From positions 1 through 6,237 of the forward strand of contig NATK01000158.1 of assembly GCA_002085285.1 (NCBI GenBank): DNA of 6,237 nt, written 5' to 3'. A program made the position numbers and the translations under genes. The notes under the pieces were generated by a model. The model searched no databases. It saw nothing but the letters and a program-made list of their open reading frames with translations, and was not told the origin of the DNA. The stretch's first letter is position 1. Every line of letters starts with the position of its first letter. The stretch comes from Candidatus Latescibacteria bacterium 4484_7. Its GTDB lineage: Bacteria > Krumholzibacteriota > Krumholzibacteriia > Krumholzibacteriales > Krumholzibacteriaceae. Shown here piece after piece: positions 6,179-6,237 of the stretch.

Positions 6179-6237
6179 GACTGCTGGGGAAATGAAGAAA
6201 TCGAATATGCGTCGATAGTGAGAGGGCCTCGGCCCCA
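6179..6237. other. Window tail with no supportable gene start
   Basis: The head subunit A would be expected here. The ATG at 6192 follows GGGGA by only one base and its frame stops at 6216-6218. GTG at 6218 opens a frame that runs off the edge but has no ribosome site. GGGC-CTCG-GCCC (6224-6235) could form a four-pair stem at the very end. Nothing more can be said from 59 bases. Confidence 0.5.

Noticed and set aside
6192..6218. Start of subunit A at ATG 6192.
   Set aside because: The frame stops after eight codons and the spacing to GGGGA is one base.
6224..6237. GC-rich palindromic end as a terminator or a cloning-linker remnant.
   Set aside because: The stem is four pairs, the window ends at once, and no known linker matches exactly, so nothing can be concluded.

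Overview
The window looks like bacterial chromosome (or a metagenome contig) of roughly 50% GC. All genes lie on the + strand, with Shine-Dalgarno-type ribosome sites, alternative GTG and TTG starts, and short intergenic gaps. It holds the 3' 1.3 kb of a bleomycin-hydrolase/PepC-type cysteine aminopeptidase gene, followed by the first six genes of a V/A-type (rotary, membrane) ATPase operon. A V-type enzyme beside a C1B peptidase fits many anaerobic or candidate-phylum bacteria. I cannot name a phylum from the sequence alone.

Layout: 1-1308 is the PepC-like peptidase, cut by the left edge. 1309-1431 is a 123-base gap with no convincing terminator or promoter, but with a small hairpin that reaches into the next start codon. 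1432-1755 encodes the short coiled-coil stalk subunit (G/H type). 1833-2894 encodes subunit C (central-stalk socket, AC39 family). 2907-4683 encodes subunit I (the membrane a-subunit with the proton half-channels), interrupted by a one-base frameshift at an A5 run near 3121. 4699-5109 encodes subunit K (c-ring proteolipid). 5178-5483 encodes subunit F (central rotor). 5519-6178 encodes subunit E (peripheral stalk partner of G/H). 6179-6237 is a short tail in which no start of the next gene can be supported.

Together the six genes supply the membrane sector (I, K), the link between ring and shaft (C), the F part of the shaft, and both strands of the peripheral stalk (E, G/H). The head and remaining shaft subunits A, B and D are missing and are expected just downstream. 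The gene order G/H-C-I-K-F-E differs from the orders I recall for Enterococcus, Thermus and methanogens.

The points most worth a second look are the subunit I frameshift, the proteolipid's long N-terminal extension and its hydrophobic residue where Na+-binding rings carry glutamine, the rearranged gene order, and three candidate hairpins at gene junctions. I see no mobile element, CRISPR array, tRNA or rRNA, and no sign of an entirely new system. This is mostly a recognisable housekeeping operon with a few unusual details.
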